64,000 nt of DNA. Source: Tieghemostelium lacteum. Its lineage: Eukaryota > Evosea > Eumycetozoa > Dictyosteliales > Raperosteliaceae. The notes under the pieces are model-generated. The model saw nothing but the letters and a program-made list of their open reading frames with translations, was not told where the DNA came from and ran no database searches. Each line of letters starts with the position of its first letter. The first letter of the stretch is position 1. Below, one piece after another: positions 53,856 through 64,000 of this stretch. Location: positions 1,116,001-1,180,000 of the forward strand of contig LODT01000013.1 in assembly GCA_001606155.1 (NCBI GenBank). The letters run 5' to 3'. Both the position numbers and the translations under genes were made by a program.

Positions 53856-54266
53856 ATTATTTGAAATATTTTAAATTGATTAACGCAATCGAATTGTTTT
53901 TACAAAAAATATATCCCAGATTTTTTTTTTTTTCAAAAAATTAAAAATATCCGAGTTCTCTTTAAAATGAAAGAAACTTAAATTACCTGCATTCTCTGGT
54001 GAGTGTTCCAATTGTTGTAGCTCAACCATACAAAAAATTGATTTCATGTCATTTTTGAGTTATTACCCTAACTCTGATTAGTAAGAGTAAAAAATCTTGA
54101 GTAAAAAGGTCAAAGTTTTATTTTTTTTTTTTTTTTAAGTTTTTTATTGACGTCAGATACTCTCACTTGATTATTTGTATTATACTAATAATTATTATTA
54201 TTATTGAACAACCCTACCTCCTTTAATTATAATAATAATAATTAAAAAAGTTAAAAAAAATAAAAA
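53856..54266. other. Intergenic spacer with poly-T runs
   Basis: 411 bases between the Bcs1 stop and the ULK-like kinase start, with a 13-base T-run (53921-53933) and another near 54120-54136. A weak spliced ORF lies on the minus strand (53880-54029, separate entry). A TAATAATAATAAT stretch precedes the kinase ATG. Confidence 0.5.
53880..54029 (-). CDS. Possible spliced micro-ORF (low confidence)
   Basis: Two blocks on the minus strand, 54029-53987 and 53959-53880, with GTAATT and TTTAAAG splice-like signals around a 27-base gap, would read MVELQQLEHSPENAE then NSDIFNFLKKKK and IWDIFFVKTIRLR. A 27-base intron is too short for normal splicing and the second block depends on the 13-base A/T run, so this may be chance. 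Confidence 0.12.
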   Translation of the reverse strand: MVELQQLEHSPENAGNLSFFHFKENSDIFNFLKKKKIWDIFFVKTIRLR

Positions 54267-56298
54267 ATGAATAGAGAAAGAGTACTCTTTTGGCCAGAGA
54301 CCTATAAGAATATACATGAATTAGGTAGAGGTGTAAGTGGTGTAGTTTATAAAGCTGCACATAAAGAAACTGGTCAAATTGTAGCAATTAAATTAGTAGA
54401 TATGAATCAAAATCGTATTTCATCAGAGTATGTGTTTATGATGTATATAAAAGGTGGAGAAAAGTACGAATTTATAGATTTTAATGCATATCTATTCTAT
54501 TTTATAAAACAGACAAGTTCAAGGTGAAATTAGAGCATTAGTTAAACTAAATCCAGAAAAAGAGACACCACACATAAATATAATCAAATTGATACAATGT
54601 TTTGTTCATAGAACTACAGCTATTTTCATATTGGAATATGTTGATGGTGGTACTCTAGAGGACTTTATGTATTCATTTGAAAGAGGATTACCTTTGAATT
54701 TAGTTAGTCATTTATTGTATCAGTTGATTAGTGGTATTGAATTTATGAATTCACACAAATGTTCACATAGAGATATCAAACCTGCAAATATACTCCTGTT
54801 GAGAAATAAAAAGAAACACAGTGGCTCACCTGTGACTGCTGGTGGTGATGGTATATTACCAGAGGACGAAGGTTACATTGGTATCAGTGGAGGTGATGAT
54901 TCTAATCGTTACCAATACTTTGGTGATGATGAATTACCAATTCTCAAAATTACAGATTATGGTTATGCTTCAGTTAGTTTATCAAATAGTGACCCTATAC
55001 AAAGTACTCTAGCTGGTAGTCCACTCTATATGGCACCTGAGATTATTCACATTATCCTCTCTCCAAATTTAGAACCAAAGACTGGAAAGATCTCTGCAGA
55101 GTATACTAAATATGAGGGTTATAATCCACTTTTGGTAGATGCTTGGACCATAGGTGCTGTAGCATTCCGTCTCATAACTGGAAATGAACTAATCAATGCT
55201 ATCTTTCCAAATCTCAATCAAACTACTGTATTAGCAGCCTTAGTCAATCTAGCTCGTATGATGGATACCAATGAATTCCAAGAAGGTGTTGATCTCATTC
55301 CTAATGAAATTCGTAAAAGTGGTGTTCATGATCAAGATTGTATTGATTTCCTAACTCAACTCTTGGTCATTGATCCTAAAAAAAGAGCACCACTAAAAGA
55401 CATTATAAAACACCCCTTCCTAAAAAAAGGAAAACTATCCTTTGAAAAAACCATCAATCAACATTACCCTGAATTTACAAATCTAATGAATTCTCAAATA
55501 CCATCAGATATTCATAATCTAGTACAAAAACCATTAGATAATAGTAACAACAACAATAATAATAACAACAATAACAATAGTAATCTATCAGATACAGTCC
55601 AAATAGAAAATCAAATTAATAATATAAATTTAGAAAATAATAATAATAATAATAATAGTAATTTAAAGAATAATAATTCAAGTGATAATTTACATGTTGA
55701 TGAAGTTGATATGCCAGTTCTAAAAGATAATAATAACAATAACATTAATAATAATAATAGTAAAATTAATAACAAACAAGTAAGATGGTCAATATCAATG
55801 CCAACATATAAGATTAATCAATCACCAGTTTTATCATTTTTATCACACCAGAGAAAGAATAAATTACCACATTTATTCCCAACATTATTACCAGCACCAA
55901 CACCAGAATCACCAGCACAGGATACAATGACATGGAGATCTCCACCACTTCCAATTGAGGATAATCTAACATGGACAACTATTGCTGAAGATGCTATATT
56001 CCAAGTACAATTTGGAGTACTTACCAGTATATTAAAAGTAATCAGTGCCAGTGAAGCCTACCAATTTCGTATCATTACTCAAACTAAAACTCCACTGGAG
56101 ATTGCTGTCAGTAACTATAAAGAATCTATATTGTATATGTATAATATTGTAAAGACTATTGTGGCACCACAATTGATATCATTGTCATTTTCATTCTCTG
56201 AAGAATCTTTTCAACCTGCTTTAGCTGCTATTCTACAACAACTAAGTTATGAACAAGAACAATTCTCTTTTTCCTCTGCATGGACTGTTTTATTATAA
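54267..56298 (+). CDS. ULK/Atg1-like Ser/Thr protein kinase
   Basis: Exons 54267-54427 and 54513-56298 (85-base intron, GTATGT...AACAG), 648 aa. The kinase domain is N-terminal: glycine loop LGRGVSGVVYKAA, VAIKLV, HRDIKPANILL (about residue 139), ITDYGYA (DYG in place of DFG, about residue 201), GSPLYMAPEI, and WTIGAVAFRLITG. An insert of about 45 residues sits between the catalytic and DYG loops, Gly/Ser/Asp-rich. A long Asn-rich linker follows, then a helical C-terminus (WTTIAEDAIFQVQFGVL...) like the MIT-type tail of ULK kinases. The Atg1/ULK assignment is from overall layout, and NEK or STK kinases remain possible. Confidence 0.72.
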
Positions 56299-56535
56299 TT
56301 CCATATATATCCAACAATAACAACAATATCAATTTCATAGGAATACACTAATTAACAATTCAATTTTGAAAATAATAAACAATCTTCTTCCCAATCCCCT
56401 TTTTTTTTCTTCGTCACATCAGGTAAAACAAAAATAACTATTAATTCAATGATAAATTCAAACCCTTTATTAATAAGTCAAATTATGTTTCAGTGGGTTT
56501 AGATATTGAAATTGTTTTCAAAGAAACTTTTGACT

Positions 56536-56859
56536 TTACTGAAAAAAGTTACTTGCAAATTTATCACCTTTTTTAGCTTGTGTCCAGTAGTCTTTTAGTG
56601 ATGAACAGTATCTAGTGCAAAATGATTGGTTTGGTAAATGACCTTCTTTAATGTAGCTAGTACATCCATTGAGAAGATCACCTTTAACCCATTTTTGACA
56701 ATATTGAACCAATTGACCAGATTTCATACATGATGGATAACAAGCTGAAACAATTGAATCTGATATTTTAAAATCTTGATTTTCTAATCCACTAGTATAA
56801 ACCATAGACATTAAAACACAGAGTGTAATTAAACTAATAATCATACTAATATTCTTCAT
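56536..56859 (-). CDS. Small secreted Cys-rich protein
   Basis: 107 aa from the ATG at 56859. The start MKNISMIISLITLCVLMSMVYTSG is a clear signal peptide. The mature part has six cysteines in a regular pattern with two CxxxC pairs (CYPSC near its start and CTRYC near its end), so three disulfides are likely. It is slightly basic and has no membrane helix. I do not recognise the family. It may be an extracellular effector or regulator. Confidence 0.65.
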   Translation of the reverse strand: MKNISMIISLITLCVLMSMVYTSGLENQDFKISDSIVSACYPSCMKSGQLVQYCQKWVKGDLLNGCTSYIKEGHLPNQSFCTRYCSSLKDYWTQAKKGDKFASNFFQ

Positions 56860-57333
56860 TATTCTGTAATTGAGTATTTTGTATACAAATTACAATTGTT
56901 TATATTGAGTTTATATATTTAATTTTATAAATGAGTTGAAATGATTAGTTATTTTAAACACAAAAATATTATAATATTAACAATGTTTGGTTTCCAATTT
57001 GAAAATTGATATCTTTTATCTATTTTGGTATCAAATGCTTCACTATTGTGTGTAGTCTCATTTTTAATAGAAAAATTGAATTTAAATAGAGTATAACTCT
57101 TATCAATAAAGTACAAACCATAGAGTTTGGTTATTCATGATAATCAAGCTAGTATTACTTTATTTAGAAATATAAACAATAGAATCTATTAGTTATATTA
57201 ATATTTGAATCAGTGGTTCTCGTAATATATTTAAACTGAATAATTTCTTTTTATTTCTTAGATTGATTTACAATTATTCTATATATTTTTTTAATTTTTT
57301 TTGAATTCGAAGATATTTTTATTGTTGTGAACA
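56860..57333. other. Shared promoter region
   Basis: 474 bases between divergent genes with several short A/T runs. I see no ORF, relic or structure in it. Confidence 0.55.
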
Positions 57334-59517
57334 ATGGGAAACAACAGTGGATATTATCCATTTCTAAACGAAGAAGAAGAAACTAAATCAATTAGATTGA
57401 TTTGTAATTATTTATCATTAGGTCAATTTGAATTGGCGAGAGCATTTATAATACAGAATGACAGTAATGAATCATTGAATAGAAAGATATCAACTATACT
57501 TTATCAAACTATTAAAAATGGTCCACCTAATAATTGGATAACATCTGATTCTGTACCTTCATCTGCACATTTATCATGGTTATGTTCAATTGAGTTTTAC
57601 CAATTAAATAAAGTAGGTTTACTGTCTCTAAATATTGATGTTCAAAGACGATAGATATACTAATTAGAGGAATATTGGAATTAGAATGGTTTCATCTCAA
57701 ATGTAACTGAAAAATCATTAATTTTAATAGAATTTGCTATACTGTTGTATAGTATTTTAGGAGAGATACAGAATAGTGATAGATCAATAGTTCCAGTTAT
57801 TCAAGAACTTAGAGAATTTCATTATGTTCTATTGACACAGTATAATAGTTCTAAAGTAAATAATAGTGCTAATAATAGTAACAATCAACAATTGCAGACT
57901 ATTCTATTAAATGGTAAAATAGGACAATCAACTATAAAAGTTATAAAATCAATATTGATTAATAATACTGAGTTATCAAGATATATTATAACTCAACTTA
58001 GTACACCATTTATATCACTAGATAGTAAATCTCACACTCTTCTAAATAATCAATATCCAATAACATCTCAACTTGAGCTAATAACAACACAAGTTATATC
58101 CTCACTCATTGACCAACACAAATACACTGAATCCTATCAATTATTATCAATAATAGATTTAACTTCATCATATGACATAATAGACAATAATAACAATAAC
58201 AATAATAATATATCAATACTATCAAAACTATTAGAAAAACTAGCAAATTTAAATATAGATATAAATTTCATAAATAGAAATGTCGATTATGGATATTCAT
58301 TAGAACAAATGACACTATTGAAAATACCATTTTCTACAAAATTAAAGGATCTACAGATAGATAGTAATAATGAATTGTCAAGAGTAAAGTTATATGAATC
58401 ATTACTAGCTAATAGAACATTGAACCCATTAAGAGAGTATATTAAACATGAGGATCTATTGTTAGTAGACAAAAAGGATCCCACAGATTTTCCAGAATGT
58501 TTTTTAATACTATTAAATTACCAGTCTTTAAAAAACAATAATGTATCATCAACATTAATAAGCTCACAAAAAGAACAATATAATAGGCAACAAGAGATAT
58601 TTTGGTATTGGTATTATCATTTCCTTAGAGTGAATAATTATCATTATTTGGAATTTGCATTGGAAAAGTCTATTGAATTGGTACGTTTAAAAAAGAATAG
58701 TGAAGCATTAACTGTTCTTAAACCATTTGGTAGATTACTACCATTAGTCATTCTGCTGTGTTGGGATCATTTTGAAAATGATTTTCAAGCTAAAAAGTCA
58801 CTATTGGATTTACTAGATTTATCAAAGAATAGGCAACTAAATACCTCAACTATAGATAATAAGAATAATAATACTATTGATTCTTTACAAGAACAATGTA
58901 AAGATCCAGAGGAAACCTATGATCCATTACTATTACATAGTAATCATCAGTTATACTATCTTATACAATTATCAGAATGGTGTTGTAGGAGAATGATGGC
59001 TATACCTAATAGTCCAAATGGTCAGAATCTAATTGTTGGTGGGAAATCATTTACATTATCTCACCAATTTCCAACTAGTTCTGGTAGTAATAGTAGTAAC
59101 CAAATTATTGATATTAGTAACCAAGTTCTTAATCAACTATTTCAACATTCATTCATTTATGTTATAAAAGATTGTCTACCTTTTATAACTAGTCAAGATA
59201 TACTATCAATTATGGAATTAGATCCTGATTTTCCATCAGATACAACTAGTAAAGATTTGACAATTCTCAGTCTTGAGAAACTAAATGATATGAATCTTAT
59301 CAGATCATTTTATTCTCTGAGGAACATACTGAAATTCTATCACTATCGTACCACTAATACTCAAATTGATTGTCAACAATTTGAGTCAATGTTACAACAA
59401 GTACAAGACCTTATAAAAGGAATATCCAATCCAACCATATCGATAGGACTAGTTGAATCAATGTATATTTCATTGTTCCTTTCAACACAAGATTTAAAAC
59501 AACAACCATCAACAGCA

Positions 59518-59560
<43 letters not shown>

Positions 59561-62500
59561 GTAATCAACAAGAAGATCAACTGCAACAACCAAAACCATC
59601 AGTAATTAGCCCAATTGACCAATTTAATCTTAATAATAATATATCAACAAAAGAGGTTTATGAATTTTATGAACAATTACAACAAGATAATAATAATAAT
59701 TTTTCTGAATTTATAGGTAAAATTGATAATAACTATCAATACCAACAATCACCAAAATCAGAACATAAAACCTATTTAATAACTAGTCTAATGTTTACAT
59801 TAATGATATCTAAACTCATTGAAATTGTAAATTCTATAAAACAACAACATCACTTGTCAATAGATCAATCCACTCAGTTACAAGAAAGAATAGATATTCT
59901 AAAATTAAATTTAGAAAATCTAAATTATCGTGTAGAACTTTCAAATTGGATAATTAAACAAAATGTATGTTCAAAATTCACTAATTATTATGCCATCAAT
60001 TTATATTAATATTAAAATTAATTAGGTTAATAATATTATTCCATTTATGAGCTTAGTATTGATGCCAGTTCAATCATTACTCTCAATGTCATTGAGAAGT
60101 AATTTTCCAAATATTGAACAATTGTTGGCATATTTTACAGTACCAGATGTTTTGGAACAGCAGGTATCACAGTATCTATCAATGCCATTATTAATTGACT
60201 ATATAACTAGTAGTGGTGAATTAAAAGAATATCCGGGTATTGATAATCAGAATTTATTTAACATATTATGTGATATTGTATTGGGTTCGAATTGTTCTGA
60301 TGGTCTAATTAAAATGATTTTAACCATGGCAACTAAAAATACTATTTTGTCAGCCAATAATCTATTTAATAGAAATGATAATCAAATGAATTATATTGAA
60401 TGGATATTGATACTACATCAAGAGTATCTAGATGAAAGTTACTCGAATATAATTAAAAATGTACAACCATTTCCTAGAGATTCTAAGGAAAATTTACAAG
60501 AGTATATTCAAAATAAGAGATCGGTAGTTGAGTCTTTGAAATTGTTAATCAATAGCTACAAGAATGATAAACAATCTCTAAATAGTATAGATGTTGAAAA
60601 TATAATGAAAAGTGATAAAGGGTTTAGTAAACAAGAGATACTTTCAACTACATTTCACTATATACTCTCTGTCAATCAAATCTATGAGGAACTAGACCAA
60701 ATCAATTACAATAATCTATTTAAAAATCTAGATTTATCTCCAAAAAGAATGTTGGAACATGTAGTTTTTGTAGAGAAAAACTATGAAAAGGCAGAGAAAT
60801 TAGCTAGATTTATGCAAATTGATTTAGCTGATCTAATAATATCTTCCATTTCACACACTCTACCAAAGAATCCATCTGTAAATCTATACAAATCCAATAC
60901 ACCAGATCTTCATTCCATGTTAGATTCACCACTTTTATATAGAAATAATAATAATATTCAACAACAACAACAACAATCCAACTCAACTACTTCAACTGAT
61001 ATTAAAAATAATAGTAAAATTTTAGAATCAACTATATTAACTATGGATTTAGTAAATTATTTCTCAAAATCATCAAAACTACTCTCATGTCTCTTGTGTA
61101 TGTTAAAATCTCCTTCCTCTTCTTCCACTTCAACAACAACAACAACAACATTAAATAATAAGAATATTGATGAATTTTTAGAATATGCAAAATCACAATC
61201 ATCACAATTATCATCATCTACATTATCCAATTGGATAAATGAAAATTTAAAAGCACATTCATTTTATTTTAAATATTTTAAAAATTCCTCATCAACTCTG
61301 ACAGTACCCAATAATAATAATAATTTAATATCATCTACGACAAGTTCAACACTTACTAGTTTAGTTAGTGATTTTAATTTGATTCAAAATACAGAGACAA
61401 TACATCAACAACAAACATTCTTTTTTAAGGTCATTCAGTATTTTGTTGAAAAGGATAATCTAAAGGAGGCTTTGAAAGTAGCTGATGAATATCTGGAAGA
61501 AGGTGCTCCTGATTGGTTACTAAAGCTATTGGTGTTAAAGGATAAAGAACAAGGTTATATGTATATTAGAAGAATGAAAGATAAAGAAAAGGCTATACAA
61601 TTGGTTTTGGAGTTGTACAATAACTGGATTGATATTAGTACCTGTATTGATATTTTGATGATTTGCAAATCATTTCTATTTGATATTGGTACAACAGATA
61701 GTGATGAACATTATAAACAATTACATTTCCTACATCAGTGTTTTCAGATTTATAAATCTATATTGGATCTACACCAAAAACATTGGAATACATGGCAAGA
61801 GATTAGCGATATCTGTAAGAAGGACCCTGCTAAATTAGTTAGATTACTACTGGAATTGAAACACTATGAATTAGCAAGACAAATTAGAGATCTCTTTCAT
61901 GTTGATAATATTAATAATGAAATTGAATCATCTTATCTATATTATCTATTGGTAGAAAAAGATGATGCATCATTAGCACTTCAAACTCTGTCCGGTCTAG
62001 GCAGTGAATCTATTACCATTTTAGAATCCCTTTTACCAAAGATTAAAGAAATCTCTGTAAAATTATTCTTGGTACAATTCTTACTCTCCAATATGAAATC
62101 TCAATTAAAACTAGAGAAATTAGAAGAATTGAGAAAACAAGAGATTGGTTATCAACTACTACTGTTGTTACCAATTGATATGCAAATGGAATTTGAATCC
62201 TATGTTCAATGGCCTACTATCATCTTGGAAATGTTGATAATGAATGAAAAGATTCCACTAGTTAGTAAACTATTATCTGAGATTAGAGAACTTAAAGATC
62301 ACCATGGTGAATCTATTGACCAACTCCTATGTTATTATGCAAAAAAAGCATTATCATTCTCTAGATACCTCTCAAAGAATGATTTTGTAGTTTTAGATGA
62401 TTATTATCTAGATGATCAACAACAGAATACCCCTACCAACAAACCTATTCTAAATATTAAATCAACGGTATCAACACCATCATCATCTACTTCCTCACTA

Positions 62501-64000
62501 CCATCACTATCTCATCACCATCATCATCATCATAGTTCCAATACTAAAGATGGAAATACACTAAAATGGAAATTAACAGGTAGCGATAAAGAAAAAGATG
62601 AAAATATCAGACAGAATGAACACTTTTTCACTAGATCACCATCAATAAGTTTGACAAAATCACTATTTGATCTGTGTGAATCTAAAAAGATTGTATACAA
62701 TTCCAGTTTAGATTTATATAAAGATCTTTCCAATTTACTATCCAGTAACTACAGTGATGATAATCTATTGATTATCAATCTAATTCAACAATTGTTAATG
62801 TATACAAAGCTACAGTTATTAAGAGACCCAAAATCAGGTGGACCTACTCTAGTAGCAATTTGTGATACCTATATAGGTAAAGTTGAACTATTCCAATCAC
62901 TAGTACTATCAAAATGTACTGGACAAATGTCGCTGGTTGACCTATCTGATCCTCAAAAAGCCAGACAATTACGTGATAAATTAATTCAAGAAGATAGATT
63001 ACGTTTGGCAATTGATGTTGCAACTAAATGTAATATTCCAGCTGATCCTGCTTGGGTTGCTTGGGGAATTTCACTTATTCAGTTGGGTCAATACAGTGAT
63101 GCAAGAGAGAAATTAAAATACTGTTTAACACCATCAAATTCTAATGATCGTCGTATTACATCACCATCCACCTCCATCTCTGTTGATAATATTGATAGTA
63201 CTGCAACACTAAATCAAATTATTCAATTATTAGAATCACCTCCATCACCAAACCATTCCAATTTCCGTAATATGTATAACTATCTATTAACATCTGTACA
63301 AGGTACAACTGGTAATACTAAAGCAAAAATTGATGAAAATATGTTTTTCTCCTTATTAAATCCTAATAACATTACAACATCAGCTCCATCAATACCAACT
63401 ACTTCTTCAAATCCAATACTAAATATTTTGGAAAAGAAATCAATATTTTCATCTTCATTACCAACAACTACAAGTACCTCTACAACCACTTCATCTACTT
63501 CAAATACCAATAACATTAATAATAGTAATAATAATGAAAAGATTAGAATGGATGAAGCTATATATTATCTAAAAAAGTATGGTAGTGGTAGAATGTTAAT
63601 TTCATTTTTAGTTAAACATCAACAAATTGAATTGGCATTGAAAACGATTCTATCAGATGGTTTGAATTCATTGGTATTCTTTGAAGAATTGGTAATGAAA
63701 TGTTCAGCCAATTCACAATTGTCAGAGGTATTTTCTACTATAAAACTATTAGATAGTAATCTGATGGCATTTAAAGAGTATCTATTGACAACATGTAAGA
63801 TTCTAAATGAAAAGAAACAGTACCAAATGTTAATGGAATTTCAATTGTTTATGAACGATTTAATACGTGCTGGTTTAACATGTATTAAAATGTTTGTAAT
63901 TGACAGTGATAATAGTAGTACCGTTAGACTTGGTTACTTGGAACAAGCACAATCCTATTTTAATCAAGGCCAGAATCAGAAAGCTGGTGTTTTGTCAGAT
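57334..64000 (+). CDS. zfyve26: ZFYVE26 (spastizin/FYVE-CENT), N-terminal and central part, runs off the right edge
   Basis: At least three exons: 57334 to about 57616, 57731-59964 and 60026 to beyond the window. The intron 59965-60025 (GTATGT...ATTAG) is clear. The first intron is uncertain, because a TAG at 57652 lies in the frame just after NIDVQRR and the best donor (57617) removes residues that seem to match human ZFYVE26. Homologous blocks: LGQFELARAFIIQ at the start, and near the end YYLKKYGSGRMLISFLVKHQQIELALK and YQMLMEFQLFMNDLIRAGLTCIKMF, matching the human C-terminal region. The FYVE finger lies beyond the edge. The protein acts in endolysosome/autophagosome maturation with spatacsin (SPG11/15). 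Confidence 0.88.
59518..59560 (+). repeat. AAT trinucleotide repeat (Asn tract) in ZFYVE26
   Basis: About 14 AAT units encode an Asn run in exon 2, followed by SNQQEDQLQQPKP. Length may vary between strains. Confidence 0.85.

Noticed and set aside
1-64000. tRNA genes, CRISPR arrays, operons and retroelements
   Set aside because: No T-arm with GGTTCGA-type sequence, no spaced repeats, no reverse transcriptase or integrase reading frames were seen by eye; a full computer search was not possible.

Overview
The window is nuclear DNA from a dictyostelid social amoeba. Evidence for this: very AT-rich intergenic DNA with long poly-A/poly-T runs, asparagine tracts written as AAT repeats, short GT-AG introns (about 60-122 bases), closely packed genes on both strands, and families typical of the group (a large F-box-like/leucine-rich family, an HssA-like small protein, a secreted haem peroxidase, an EGF-bearing membrane glycoprotein, PTEN). 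The species cannot be fixed from the sequence alone. I saw no tRNA, rRNA, CRISPR array or intact mobile element.

Layout. 1-3000: the start of a secreted beta-helix protein (running off the left edge) and a prostaglandin-reductase-like oxidoreductase. 3000-10200: four F-box-like/LRR paralogues, two on each strand; two more copies lie at 20.9 kb and 36.7 kb. 10.2-11.1 kb: a gene-free stretch with degraded coding sequence. 11.1-19 kb: housekeeping genes (type I DnaJ, a PDI-like ER protein without CxxC active sites, PPP4R2, a mitochondrial protein, eIF3g, a mitochondrial TPR protein). 19-31 kb: haem peroxidase, a kinase with a Cys-rich domain, an SDR, an MCP1-like membrane protein, the KDEL receptor, three very small membrane proteins and an SLC49-type transporter. 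32-46.5 kb: PTEN, a GRWD1-like WD40 protein, a P4-ATPase with extra N-terminal membrane helices, a spliced HssA-like microprotein, a FUN14 protein and Ubc13. 46.9-64 kb: a ComC-like EGF/transmembrane protein, a THUMPD1/Tan1 protein, Bcs1, an ULK-like kinase, a small Cys-rich secreted protein and the first part of ZFYVE26 (spastizin), which runs off the right edge.

Many genes are spliced, so several had to be rebuilt from separate open frames using splice sites and family homology: the oxidoreductase, DnaJ, the PDI-like protein, PPP4R2, eIF3g, the peroxidase, the Cys-rich kinase, the KDEL receptor, PTEN, the P4-ATPase, the HssA-like protein, Ubc13, the ComC-like protein, THUMPD1, the ULK-like kinase and ZFYVE26. 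Exon ends are given in each entry. There is no operon logic. The genes share themes: ER folding and retrieval (PDI-like, KDEL receptor, DnaJ), membrane traffic and lipids (flippase, PTEN, ZFYVE26), and mitochondrial maintenance (Bcs1, FUN14, MCP1-like, TPR protein).

The observations most worth a second look are the redox-dead PDI-like protein, the flippase with an added N-terminal membrane domain, the pair of tiny tail-anchored paralogues, the altered distal haem site of the peroxidase, the clustered F-box-like/LRR family, and a spliced microprotein gene whose coding exon starts are easy to miss.
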